DNA from: Alphaproteobacteria bacterium
Lineage (GTDB): Bacteria > Pseudomonadota > Alphaproteobacteria > Ferrovibrionales > Ferrovibrionaceae
Length of the DNA: 64,000 bases
Direction: 5' to 3'
Assembly: GCA_947473805.1 (NCBI GenBank)
Contig: CANJGB010000006.1
Location: 59,938-123,937 of the forward strand
A program made the translations under genes and the position numbers. The notes below the pieces were generated by a model, which had not been told where the DNA came from, did no database searches, and worked only from the letters and a program-made list of their open reading frames with translations. Positions 26,078 to 34,200 of the stretch are shown here, piece after piece; position 1 is the stretch's first letter, and the number at the start of each line of letters is the position of its first letter.

Positions 26078-26959
26078 ATGAGCGAGTTCAAAGGTCTTCC
26101 AGAGCCGCCGGCGTTGGGCGCCAGTGCCCTGCCCGCCGGTACGTTTGCCGGCACCGCGGTGATCGTCACCGGCGGCGGTACCGGCCTGGGCAAGGCGATT
26201 GCGGGCGAGTTCGGCCGCCTCGGCGCCGCCATCGTGCTGCTCAGCCGCAAGCCGGAACATCTTGAGGCGGGCCGGACCGCGGTCGCGGCGACCGGCGCGC
26301 GCGTCGTCACCGCCAGTTGCGACATCCGCGATGCGGCGCAGATCGCCGCCGCGTTCGATGTGGCGGAGAAAGAATTTGGCCTGCCTGCGGTGCTGGTCAA
26401 CAACGCGGCGGCGAACTTTCCGGTGCCGGCCGAAGACATGTCGCCGAATGCCTGGCGCACCGTCGTCGATATCACCTTGAACGGCACGTTCTTTTGCTCA
26501 CGCGAATTCGCCCGCCGTCACATGGCGGCCGGCACGCCCGGCTCCATCATCAATATCGGCGCGACCTATGCCTGGACTGGCGGGCCGGGCTTCGCCCACA
26601 GCGCCGCTGCGAAAGCCGGGGTGAAGAACATGGTCGAGACACTGGCCGTCGAATGGGGGCCGGCCGGCATCCAGGTCAATGGTCTGGTGCCCGGCCTGTT
26701 TCCGCACGACGACATGACTGCCGACATCCAGGGCAACCTGGCGCGGACGAATGACAAGGATATCTGCCAGCCCGCATTACGTGTCGGTCGACTGCGCGAA
26801 CTGGGCTGGGCGGCGACGTTCCTTGCCTCGCCCTATGCGCGTTTCATCTCGGGGCACACGCTGGTCGTCGATGGCGCGAACTGGCAGCGGCGCAACCTGA
26901 CCAATCCGCCCGTGGTCACCGTGCGCGACCAGATGGGCCGCGGCCCGTTCGTGCCCTGA
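26078..26959 (+). CDS. SDR-family protein, 2,4-dienoyl-CoA reductase-like
   Basis: A 293-aa SDR with TGGGTGLG (residues 31-38) and VNNAAANF. The usual catalytic YxxxK is replaced by HSAAAK (S175, K179), exactly the change seen in mitochondrial/peroxisomal-type 2,4-dienoyl-CoA reductases, which lack the Tyr. The C-terminus (SGHTLVVDGANW) also fits that group. It would reduce a dienoyl-CoA with NADPH. It follows the crotonase by 20 nt. A strong dyad after its stop has its U-tract on the opposite strand. Confidence 0.87.
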   Translation: MSEFKGLPEPPALGASALPAGTFAGTAVIVTGGGTGLGKAIAGEFGRLGAAIVLLSRKPEHLEAGRTAVAATGARVVTASCDIRDAAQIAAAFDVAEKEFGLPAVLVNNAAANFPVPAEDMSPNAWRTVVDITLNGTFFCSREFARRHMAAGTPGSIINIGATYAWTGGPGFAHSAAAKAGVKNMVETLAVEWGPAGIQVNGLVPGLFPHDDMTADIQGNLARTNDKDICQPALRVGRLRELGWAATFLASPYARFISGHTLVVDGANWQRRNLTNPPVVTVRDQMGRGPFVP

Positions 26960-26991
26960 AACGAAAAGGGAGGGCAGTTACCTGCCCTCCC
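26959..26991 (-). terminator. Intrinsic terminator for the binding-protein gene
   Basis: A perfect 10-bp stem GGGAGGGCAG / CTGCCCTCCC with a 4-nt loop (26968-26991). On the minus strand it is followed by TTTTCGTTT, so it ends transcription of the ABC binding-protein gene 26 nt upstream. On the plus strand no U-tract follows, though the hairpin may still protect the SDR mRNA end. Confidence 0.88.
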
Positions 26992-27016
26992 CTAAGCTTG
27001 CCGCTAAAGCGGCTGC

Positions 27017-28111
27017 CTACATCTTGCGGCCGATGGCCTCTTGGTAGAACGAGCGATCCACCAGCTTCGCCTCGGGCTGCGGCTTGGTGTACATCAGCGC
27101 CTTGGTTAGCAGCACCGCATCCTGGATACGGGTCATGGTGCCGTCGCGGATTTCCCAGTCCCAGATGTTCGAGGGAACCGCGGTGAGCGAGGTTTCCGGC
27201 ACGCCGAGGATCGCGGCCATCTCCTTCACCTTCACCGGGTCGGCCTTGTAGTCGCCATCCAGATAGGTGTTGTAGATTCGCGCCATCGCACGCGCGAAGC
27301 CGACGCCGGCGGCACGGTTCTTCCTCATGGTTGGGCCGTAGATCACGCCGCCCAGGGGCTCACCCAACGGCTGGCCCTGCATGAAGACGTAGTTCGGGTC
27401 GTTGGCGAACTTCGTCCACACCGGGTCGAGCAACCAAGCGCCCTGGACCGCGCCATTCTCCAGTGCCAGAACAGTGCCCTGCACGTCGAACCGCTGCAGG
27501 ACGATGTCGCCTGCGGTGAACCCGCCCTTCGCGAAGGCGATGCCCTGCGGATACATAGTGATCGATCCCGGACCGACGACAGTGCCGATGATCTTGCCCT
27601 TGAGGTCCGCGGGCGCGACGCCCTTCTTGACCCACAGGCCCGTCTTACTGTTGGGCGCGGCCGAGTAATTGGCCAGCGCCCAGACCAGGTCGAAGCCCTG
27701 GTTGGTCGCATTGAGGAAGCCGCCATCGGGTGACGTCCAGGCCATGTCGATCTTGTCCTGCGCCATCAACTGGAAGGCGTCCGACGAAGGCATGTTCTCG
27801 ATCTGCAGATCGATGTTTTCCTTCAGAAACTCGCCCTTCGCCAGGCCGATTGCGATGGGCAGGAAGTTTTCGATCTTGGTCGAGAGCGAGGCAAGCTTAA
27901 CCACCGTCTTGGCCGGCAGCGGCATCGGCGGCGGCGAATTGGCGGCGCAGCGGGCGACCTTGTGCTCAAGCGGCTTGGGATCGGTGGCGGCGTCCGGCCC
28001 GCAGCCGGCGGCGGGAGTCAGGGTCTGGGCGTGGGCCGCGAAGGACACCACCGCGACCAATGACATGGCGGCGAACGCGAGAATTCCGGAACGGCGCAGT
28101 TCTGCACTCAT
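27017..28111 (-). CDS. ABC transporter substrate-binding protein (NMT1/SsuA-like)
   Basis: A 364-aa periplasmic protein. The signal peptide covers about residues 1-29 (ending AHAQ). The SsuA/NMT1-type fold shows LPIAIGLAKGEFLKENIDLQ, MAQDKIDMAWTSPDGG and VVGPGSITMYPQG. This family binds sulfonates, taurine, pyrimidine precursors or aromatic acids such as phthalate and nitrile-derived compounds. No ABC permease or ATPase is adjacent, so partners are elsewhere. A proline-rich, cysteine-containing linker (residues 30-65) precedes the binding domain, which is unusual. AAAGGGAGGCAACC precedes the ATG. It lies downstream of two amidohydrolases in the same direction. Confidence 0.85.
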   Translation of the reverse strand: MSAELRRSGILAFAAMSLVAVVSFAAHAQTLTPAAGCGPDAATDPKPLEHKVARCAANSPPPMPLPAKTVVKLASLSTKIENFLPIAIGLAKGEFLKENIDLQIENMPSSDAFQLMAQDKIDMAWTSPDGGFLNATNQGFDLVWALANYSAAPNSKTGLWVKKGVAPADLKGKIIGTVVGPGSITMYPQGIAFAKGGFTAGDIVLQRFDVQGTVLALENGAVQGAWLLDPVWTKFANDPNYVFMQGQPLGEPLGGVIYGPTMRKNRAAGVGFARAMARIYNTYLDGDYKADPVKVKEMAAILGVPETSLTAVPSNIWDWEIRDGTMTRIQDAVLLTKALMYTKPQPEAKLVDRSFYQEAIGRKM

Positions 28112-28137
28112 GCTGGTTGCCTCCCTTTATTAAGCTT

Positions 28138-28170
28138 ATGGCCGCGATTTGTACCCCAAATCGCGGCCAT
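28138..28170. repeat. Perfect 14-bp inverted repeat between amidohydrolase and binding protein
   Basis: ATGGCCGCGATTTG faces its exact complement across a 5-nt loop. It lies 33 nt after the stop of the minus-strand amidohydrolase. No long U-tract follows on either strand, so it may be a weak terminator or an mRNA-stabilising hairpin between two cotranscribed genes. Confidence 0.75.
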
Positions 28171-28202
28171 TCGCCATTCCGGCCTGTGGGAGGCCCCGTT
28201 TT

Positions 28203-29075
28203 CTACTTTTTGTCGAGTTTCAGCACCTTGATGGCGTTCTCACGCAGGAACTTCGGCCAGACGTGGTCACGGAACGGAACGTCCGGCAGCTCGGAGAAGC
28301 TGCGGTCCAGGCTGAGACCCGAGGGGTAGTAGCCGGCATAGATGATCTTGTCGGCGCCGCGGGTGTTTGCGTAGTTGATGATGTCCTTCGGGAAGTGCTT
28401 CGGCGCGAAGGCGCTGGTCGAATAGTACAGGTTCGGCCACTTCAGCAGCATCTTCACCGCCAGCTCGGTCCACGGCTCGCAGCCATGGCGGAACACGAAC
28501 TTCAGTTCGGGGAAGAACCAGCAGACCTCGTCGACATAACCGACATACTGCGCGTCCATCGGCATGCGCGGCCCCGGCACGCCGCCATTGACGAAGATCG
28601 GGATATCGAGCTCGATGCACTTGGCATAGACCGGATAGGCGCGCTTGTCGTTGATCGGCACGGGCGGCGTCTGGCCAGACGGGAAGAAGGTCGCGGCCTT
28701 CACGCCCCACTGCTCGTAGGCGCGAACCAGGTTGCGCACGGTGTCCATGCCGCCGTTCATGTCGAGATAGACGCTGCCACCGAAGCGGTCCTTGTGTTTG
28801 GTGATCGCCTCGACGGTCACCTCGTCGTTCACGTGGCACAGCGCGTACTCGATGTTGTGCTTGTCCATCTCGCGCAGGGTATCGCCGATGGGGTCGGAGC
28901 CGCGCTCGGCCTTCACAGGATCCTTGAACAGGAATCCGGCGGGGTGATGGAACGCGCCTTCCTTGCTCTCCTTGTCGTGGAACAGGCTGGCGAACTGGTT
29001 GACCCAGCCCTTCTGCTTCGGCGACGGCAGATCGAGCATGGTATCGATAACGCCGATATTCTTCGGCATTGGCAT
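28203..29075 (-). CDS. Amidohydrolase-family protein (TIM-barrel)
   Basis: A 290-aa Amidohydrolase_2-like protein, shorter than the others in this window. The N-terminal metal motif is weak (VIDTMLDL instead of DxHxH), while IEYALCHVNDEVTV, FVFRHGCEPW and the C-terminal IIYAGYYPSGLS correspond to barrel positions. The Asp normally in the AADYPH block is not obvious, so activity may be lost or altered. CGGGAGGAACTAATT precedes the ATG at 29075. It is 45 nt downstream of another amidohydrolase, so the two may form a pair like the one at 1.8-4.1 kb. Confidence 0.8.
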   Translation of the reverse strand: MPMPKNIGVIDTMLDLPSPKQKGWVNQFASLFHDKESKEGAFHHPAGFLFKDPVKAERGSDPIGDTLREMDKHNIEYALCHVNDEVTVEAITKHKDRFGGSVYLDMNGGMDTVRNLVRAYEQWGVKAATFFPSGQTPPVPINDKRAYPVYAKCIELDIPIFVNGGVPGPRMPMDAQYVGYVDEVCWFFPELKFVFRHGCEPWTELAVKMLLKWPNLYYSTSAFAPKHFPKDIINYANTRGADKIIYAGYYPSGLSLDRSFSELPDVPFRDHVWPKFLRENAIKVLKLDKK

Positions 29076-29120
29076 AATTAGTTCCTCCCGATGTAAAACT
29101 GCAATTAAGTGGATTGGCCT

Positions 29121-30281
29121 TCAGAGATCCGGGAACAACAGCTTCCCGTTCTCGCAGAAGAAGTCGCGGCTGAAGGAGTCGGACGTCCGGTCGGTCCACT
29201 TGCGGAACTTGCCGATCGGGTCCTTGCTGCCCTCAAGGTGCGGGTAGTCGGTGTTGTAGCAGTAGATTTCTTCCATGCCGAAGCGGTCAACCATCTGCTT
29301 CAGGTCTTCGTGCCAGAACGGCGTGACGCGCACGTTGCGGCGGAAGAATTCGCTGGGCTTCAGGTCGTAACGCACGCCGACCTTGCCCATCAGTTCAGCG
29401 AAATAATCCATGCGCTCGCACATCGGGCCGGCCCACGAACCGCCGCACTCGATCACGCCGAAGCGCAGCTTCGGAAAGCGCTCGAACACCTTGCCCATGA
29501 TCATGCCTTGCAGCCAAACCTCGACGGAGAGGTGGGCGGTCAGGAAGTAGAACGGGCCGATGGCCTCCTCGCCGCCGGGGCGGTTGACGAAGGTCGCGGC
29601 GCGCAGGTTCTTCGCATCCGCCCAGGCGCGCGGCGGCAGCATCGGGTCGGACGGGAGCGTCGACATGATCCCGCCGGCGCCGAGGTGCAGGAAGGCAGGC
29701 ACATTGGCCTCTTCCAGCATGCGCCAGAACGGGTCCCACATCTCGTTGGCCGGCGACACGCCGCCCGGCGGCGAGGCGGCCGGAAGCGTCACGCCGCGGG
29801 CGCCGCCCTTGAGCACGCGGGCCAGTTCCTCGGTCGCCCACTTGATGTCGTTCAGGTTCAGTTCGCAGACCGCGCGGGCACGCCCGCCGGTCCGGCGCGT
29901 CCAGTCCAGCGCAAAGTCGTTATAGGCGCGGCAAGCGGCACGCGCGGCGTCGGAATCGATGCGCTGCTCGGCGCTGGACGTATTGGGAAACAGCAACTGG
30001 GCCCGGATGCCCATCCGGTCCATTGCCTCCAGCCGGCCCTCGGGATCGCAGGCACCCAGCGCACTGATGCCCTTGACCGCGAACACCTCGTCACGGTTGC
30101 GCGCGCGGTTCTTCAGGTCTTCTTCCGAACCGACATAGGTCCTCAGGAAATTGTAGATAAACCCGGCGCCGACATAGCCGACCAGGTCGAGCAGGGCATC
30201 GGGCTCCATGTACAGGTGGCCGTCGCAATCCAGCATTTGGCCCCAGAAGGGGTCACTGTTCTGCACTGCCAGCGCTGTCAT
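29121..30281 (-). CDS. Amidohydrolase-family protein
   Basis: A 386-aa Amidohydrolase_2 protein. It shows LDCDGHLYMEP (D-x-H near residues 18-23), AFLHLGAGG (metal His), FGVIECGGSW and YNTDYPHLEGS, which carries the conserved catalytic Asp. These are the complete sites expected for an active enzyme, unlike its downstream partner. Closest in type to the 1.8-4.1 kb proteins. The start at 30281 (MTALAVQ) follows GGGAGAGGA. It is the first gene of a minus-strand run ending with the ABC binding protein, and is divergent from an NTF2-fold gene with 143 nt between. Substrate unknown, probably a carboxylated aromatic. Confidence 0.85.
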   Translation of the reverse strand: MTALAVQNSDPFWGQMLDCDGHLYMEPDALLDLVGYVGAGFIYNFLRTYVGSEEDLKNRARNRDEVFAVKGISALGACDPEGRLEAMDRMGIRAQLLFPNTSSAEQRIDSDAARAACRAYNDFALDWTRRTGGRARAVCELNLNDIKWATEELARVLKGGARGVTLPAASPPGGVSPANEMWDPFWRMLEEANVPAFLHLGAGGIMSTLPSDPMLPPRAWADAKNLRAATFVNRPGGEEAIGPFYFLTAHLSVEVWLQGMIMGKVFERFPKLRFGVIECGGSWAGPMCERMDYFAELMGKVGVRYDLKPSEFFRRNVRVTPFWHEDLKQMVDRFGMEEIYCYNTDYPHLEGSKDPIGKFRKWTDRTSDSFSRDFFCENGKLLFPDL

Positions 30282-30424
30282 GGATGGTCCTCTCCCGCCT
30301 GTCGCTCTTTTCAGCAAGCGTGGCAAACCCTATCGTCCGCTTATGGGCCAAACAAGGTCTTTCACGCCACCGGGATCGAACAAACATTTGATTTATTTCC
30401 TCGGTCGGCGGGACGGGAGGAAAA

Positions 30425-30886
30425 ATGGATATTCTCAGGCTGCTGCAGGACAAGCACGAGATCGAACAGGTGGTTTTCCGCTGGTGCGAGATCGTGGACA
30501 CCAAGGATTTTGATCACCTGCACGAGGTGTTCACCGACGATGCAATCGGTGACTATCGCGAGACCAACGGCAAGATGATGGAAGGCCTGGCGCCCTTCGT
30601 CGCCCACATGAAAGCCAACCTTGGCCGCGAGTCCAATTGCGGCGTCACCCAGCACAACGCCACCAACTTCCGCATCGCGGTCGAGGGCGACCGCGCCACC
30701 AGCAAGGCGCACTTCTACGCCGTGCACCAGGGGGTCCGCGCGCGCGCCGGCGCGACCTATACCTGCTGGGGCCAGTACGAGGACGAATGGGTGCGGACGG
30801 CCAGGGGCTGGCGCATCGCGCGGCGCGTCTACCGCAACTACCTGAAGGAAGGCACGGTCGACGTGGTGCGCGCCGGCGCCGCGTAA
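30425..30886 (+). CDS. SnoaL-like / NTF2-fold protein
   Basis: A 153-aa alpha+beta barrel of the NTF2 superfamily. It starts with helical LLQDKHEIEQVVFRWCEIVDTKDFDHLHEVFTDD, the family opening, and ends with YEDEWVRTARGWRIARRVY. Relatives include ring-hydroxylating dioxygenase small subunits, steroid isomerases and aldol/dehydratase enzymes. A catalytic Asp/His pair is possible (D25, H32) but unproven. GGGAGGAAAA precedes the ATG. It ends 3 nt before the convergent nitronate-monooxygenase-like gene. Confidence 0.84.
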   Translation: MDILRLLQDKHEIEQVVFRWCEIVDTKDFDHLHEVFTDDAIGDYRETNGKMMEGLAPFVAHMKANLGRESNCGVTQHNATNFRIAVEGDRATSKAHFYAVHQGVRARAGATYTCWGQYEDEWVRTARGWRIARRVYRNYLKEGTVDVVRAGAA

Positions 30887-30889
30887 CGT

Positions 30890-31882
30890 CTAGTGGCCGT
30901 AACCGGTCGGAATGCGGCGGTTGACCGCCTCCTGATACTCGCGCTCCAGCCGGTCGACCAGTTCGGCGACCGACGGCACATCGTCGATCAGGCCGATGCC
31001 GTGGCCGCCGGCCCACAGATCGCGCCACATCTTCTTGTTCGGGAAGTTCGGGTTCTTCGAGGTTTCCTCGTAGGTCAGCTTGTCGAGGTCGAAGCCGCTC
31101 TCCTTGATCGACGGCTTCAGCAGGTTGCAGTTCACCTTGTTGAAGGCCGGCGTGTAGATCACGTCGCTGGCTTTCGAGCGGACCAGCATGTCCTTGTAGC
31201 CCTGCGGCGCCTGCGATTCCTGGGTCGCGATGAAGCGCGTGCCCATGTAGCAGAGGTCGGCGCCGAGCATCTGCGCCGCGCGGATGTTGCTGCCGGTGGT
31301 CATCGACCCGCCGAGGATGATCGTCTTGTCAAAGATGCGCCGCAGCTGCGGAATGAAGGCGAACGGGTTGAGGATGCCGGCATGGCCCCCACCGCCGCCC
31401 GAAATGGCGACCAGGCCATCGACGCCGGCCTCAATGGCTTTCTCGGCGTGGTACATCGTCGTGACGTCGTGGAACACTAGGCCGCCCCAGCCATGTACAT
31501 GCTTGACGATTTCGTCGGGCAGGCCGCTGACGGTGATGACCACCTTGATGCCGTGCTTGCGCACGAATTCAAGGTCGCGCACCCAGCGCGGCGTTTGTCC
31601 CGGCGGGGCTGGACGCGCGCCAAAATTGGCCAGCAGCGGGCCCGGCGTCTTGCCGGTCTTCTTGCTCCACGCCGCCAGCTCGTCGGTGATCTCGTGCAGC
31701 CACTCGTCATACTCCTCGGGCGAACGGCTCCACGACGCGGTGGCGACGCCGACAATGCCCGCCTTGCACGCCTCGATGACCAGCTTCGGCCCGGTGACCA
31801 GGAACATCGGCGCCGCCACCAGCGGCAGGCGCAGATTGGCGAACAGGTCTTCGACCCGGGCGGGCGCGTCTACTCGGTCCAC
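30890..31882 (-). CDS. Nitronate monooxygenase-like FMN-dependent oxidoreductase
   Basis: A 330-aa TIM-barrel flavoprotein of the NMO / 2-nitropropane dioxygenase family. The opening LPLVAAPMFLVTG, the catalytic-His region AISGGGGGHAG, the phosphate-binding ILGGSMTTGSN and CYMGTRFIATQES are characteristic. It could oxidise a nitronate or reduce a quinone or enoyl substrate. The GTG at 31882 is chosen because GAGGAG lies upstream; it begins 10 nt after the phosphotriesterase-family stop, so the two are one operon. A TTG further upstream would overlap that gene. Confidence 0.87.
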   Translation of the reverse strand: MDRVDAPARVEDLFANLRLPLVAAPMFLVTGPKLVIEACKAGIVGVATASWSRSPEEYDEWLHEITDELAAWSKKTGKTPGPLLANFGARPAPPGQTPRWVRDLEFVRKHGIKVVITVSGLPDEIVKHVHGWGGLVFHDVTTMYHAEKAIEAGVDGLVAISGGGGGHAGILNPFAFIPQLRRIFDKTIILGGSMTTGSNIRAAQMLGADLCYMGTRFIATQESQAPQGYKDMLVRSKASDVIYTPAFNKVNCNLLKPSIKESGFDLDKLTYEETSKNPNFPNKKMWRDLWAGGHGIGLIDDVPSVAELVDRLEREYQEAVNRRIPTGYGH

Positions 31883-31892
31883 TCTCGTCTCC

Positions 31893-32873
31893 TCAATGGC
31901 CGGCAAAGAAGCGCCGGGGATTGTCGTCCAGGATGGAAAAGATTTCCGCGTCCTTCAGGCCGCGCTGGCGCAGCATCGGAATGAAGTCGGTAAACAAATA
32001 AGTGAAATGGGGCGGCCACTGGCCAGCCTTGCTCAGCGTGTCGATGTTGGCCACTTCTTCCGCCGTCAGCACCCGCATCGGCCGGCCCAACTGGAAGCAA
32101 TAGCGGTCCTGGCTCATCATCACGCGATGCGCGAAGCCATCGCGCACCAGCTTCACCAGGTTGTCGGCGCGCACCTCATCGGGCTGCAGCCGTACGATAC
32201 CGATGCGGTCGAAACCGATATACGAACCGCCATCGACGATGCGCCGGTGATAGGCCGGATCGGCATTGCCGCAGGAATGGCCGATCAGGCAGCAATGGGG
32301 CTTCACGCCGCCCTTCGCAAACAGCGCCTGCTGCTCCGGTCCGCCGACACCATCCTGGGTGTGGCTGATGATCGGCACGCCGGTCGCCTTCTGCGCAATG
32401 CAGGCGGCGGCCACGAACTTCTCCTCCAGCGCGGTGACATTCGGCGCACCCGTCGCGACCTTGATGGCACCGGCGCGGATGCCGGTGTCGCCAATACCCT
32501 TCTCGATCTCACGGATATAAAGACTGGCAATGTCCTCTTCACTGCGCACACGCCAATAGACCGGCAGGCCCTGCGCCTCGTAGTAGAAGCCCGTCGTGCA
32601 CACGACGTGCATTTCGGCCTTCTCGGAAATCTCGGCCATCAGCTGTACATCGCGGCCGAGGTCGATGGGGCACGGATCGACGAAGGTCGAGACGCCATGC
32701 TCCTTCAGCGCCTTGAGGCGCTTGACCGCCTCCCTCACGAAGGCAGGGCGGTCGAATACGGCCTGGGGGTCGTATTGCGCACCATCGAAGGCGATGAACA
32801 GGTGTTCGTGGATCAGGGTGCGGCCAAGCTGCTCGATCCCGATCGGTCCCAGCACCGTTTGCACGCGCATCAT
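31893..32873 (-). CDS. Phosphotriesterase-family metal-dependent hydrolase
   Basis: A 326-aa TIM-barrel enzyme with the complete binuclear metal site: HEHLF (H22, H24), the carboxylated lysine in AIKVAT (K137), ISHTQ (H170), GHSCGN (H198) and SQDRY (D255). Family members hydrolyse phosphotriesters, lactones or phosphorylated sugar lactones; natural lactonase activity is the most likely for a genome like this. The first of two ATGs is taken, with GGGAG upstream. It is the first gene of a two-gene unit with the NMO-like enzyme, and is divergent from an acyl-CoA dehydrogenase. Confidence 0.92.
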   Translation of the reverse strand: MMRVQTVLGPIGIEQLGRTLIHEHLFIAFDGAQYDPQAVFDRPAFVREAVKRLKALKEHGVSTFVDPCPIDLGRDVQLMAEISEKAEMHVVCTTGFYYEAQGLPVYWRVRSEEDIASLYIREIEKGIGDTGIRAGAIKVATGAPNVTALEEKFVAAACIAQKATGVPIISHTQDGVGGPEQQALFAKGGVKPHCCLIGHSCGNADPAYHRRIVDGGSYIGFDRIGIVRLQPDEVRADNLVKLVRDGFAHRVMMSQDRYCFQLGRPMRVLTAEEVANIDTLSKAGQWPPHFTYLFTDFIPMLRQRGLKDAEIFSILDDNPRRFFAGH

Positions 32874-33024
32874 TCCACTCCCTTGGGTCTAGGCCGCCCT
32901 CAACCCGTTGTAACCCAACGGGAAGTCGATGCAAACGGCCTGCAACGGCAGATTCCTGTTGCACCGGCATGGCTTGGTTCTTAGGCTCCCGGCCCGTCGC
33001 GCCGCCCCCTGCCAGGATGCTGTT

Positions 33025-34200
33025 ATGAATCTCGAATTTACCGCCGAACAGAAGCAATTCCGCCAGGAAGTGCGCGACTGGCTGCGCACCAATGCGCCGC
33101 GCGAGCCCCGCCCGATCACCGAACCGAAGGCGCTGCGCGCGTTCGACAAGGCCTGGCAGCAGCGGCAGTTCGACGCCGGCTGGGCCGGGATTTCGTGGCC
33201 GAAGGAATATGGCGGCCGCGGCCTGTCCACGATGCAGCAGCTGATCTGGTACGAAGAGTACGCCGCCGCCAATGCCCCCGTGGCCAGCGTATTCTGGGTC
33301 GCGCTCAATCATGGCGGGCCGACGCTGATTGCCAACGGCAGTGAGGAACAGAAGGCGTTCCACCTGCCGAAGATTCTCAAGGGCGAGGCCGCCTGGTGCC
33401 AGGGCTTCTCCGAGCCGGGCTCGGGTTCCGACCTGGCCTCGCTGCGCTGCAAGGCGGTGATCGACGGCGACCACCTGGTCGTCAACGGCCAGAAGATCTG
33501 GACCAGCCACGCCCACGTCGCCGACTACCAGGAACTGCTGGTCCGCACCGATTCCAGCGGTCCGAAGCACAAGGGCATCACCTGGGTCATCTGCGACATG
33601 AAGACCCCGGGCATCGAGATCCAGCCGATCTACAACATGGCCGGCACCCACCATTTCAACCAGGTCTTCTACACCGACGTCCGCATCCCGCTGAGCAATG
33701 TGGTCGGCAAGGTCGACGACGGCTGGCGCGTCGCGCTGTCGACCCTGTCGTTCGAGCGCGGCACCGCGTTCCTCGCGAACCAGCTGGAACTGGCCCGGGC
33801 GGTCGAGGAACTGATCGAGGTCGCGCAGCACCATGTCGGCCCGGACGGCGTCCGTCCCGCCATCAAGGACGACGAGATCGCCAGCAAGCTGGCCGAACTG
33901 CGTGCCGAGGTCGCCGCCCTGCGGGCGATGACCTATCGCAGCATCTCGATTGTCGAGCGCAACAACGGCCCGGGCGCGGAAGGCTCGATCATCCGCCTGT
34001 TCCATGGCGAACTGGTGCAGAAGGTGCACCGCGTCGCCATGGAAGTGCTGGGCCATGACGCGCTGGAATTCCAGGTCAAGCCGACCAGCCTGGTCTGGGG
34101 CTACCTGGACTCGTTCTGGCACACGATCGCCGGCGGCACGTCGGAGATCCAGCGCAACATCATCGGCGAGCGCGTGCTGGGCCTGCCGAAGCAGCGCTGA
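33025..34200 (+). CDS. Acyl-CoA dehydrogenase family protein
   Basis: A 391-aa FAD-dependent acyl-CoA dehydrogenase that would introduce a C2-C3 double bond and pass electrons to ETF. It has the FAD block QGFSEPGSGSDLASL (about 118-132), GQKIWTSHAHVAD, and the C-terminal GGTSEIQRNIIGERVLGLP. The ATG at 33025 follows CCAGGA. It is the first plus-strand gene of the 33-41 kb block. The LysR gene that follows is on the opposite strand and overlaps its 3' end by 41 nt. Confidence 0.92.
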   Translation: MNLEFTAEQKQFRQEVRDWLRTNAPREPRPITEPKALRAFDKAWQQRQFDAGWAGISWPKEYGGRGLSTMQQLIWYEEYAAANAPVASVFWVALNHGGPTLIANGSEEQKAFHLPKILKGEAAWCQGFSEPGSGSDLASLRCKAVIDGDHLVVNGQKIWTSHAHVADYQELLVRTDSSGPKHKGITWVICDMKTPGIEIQPIYNMAGTHHFNQVFYTDVRIPLSNVVGKVDDGWRVALSTLSFERGTAFLANQLELARAVEELIEVAQHHVGPDGVRPAIKDDEIASKLAELRAEVAALRAMTYRSISIVERNNGPGAEGSIIRLFHGELVQKVHRVAMEVLGHDALEFQVKPTSLVWGYLDSFWHTIAGGTSEIQRNIIGERVLGLPKQR

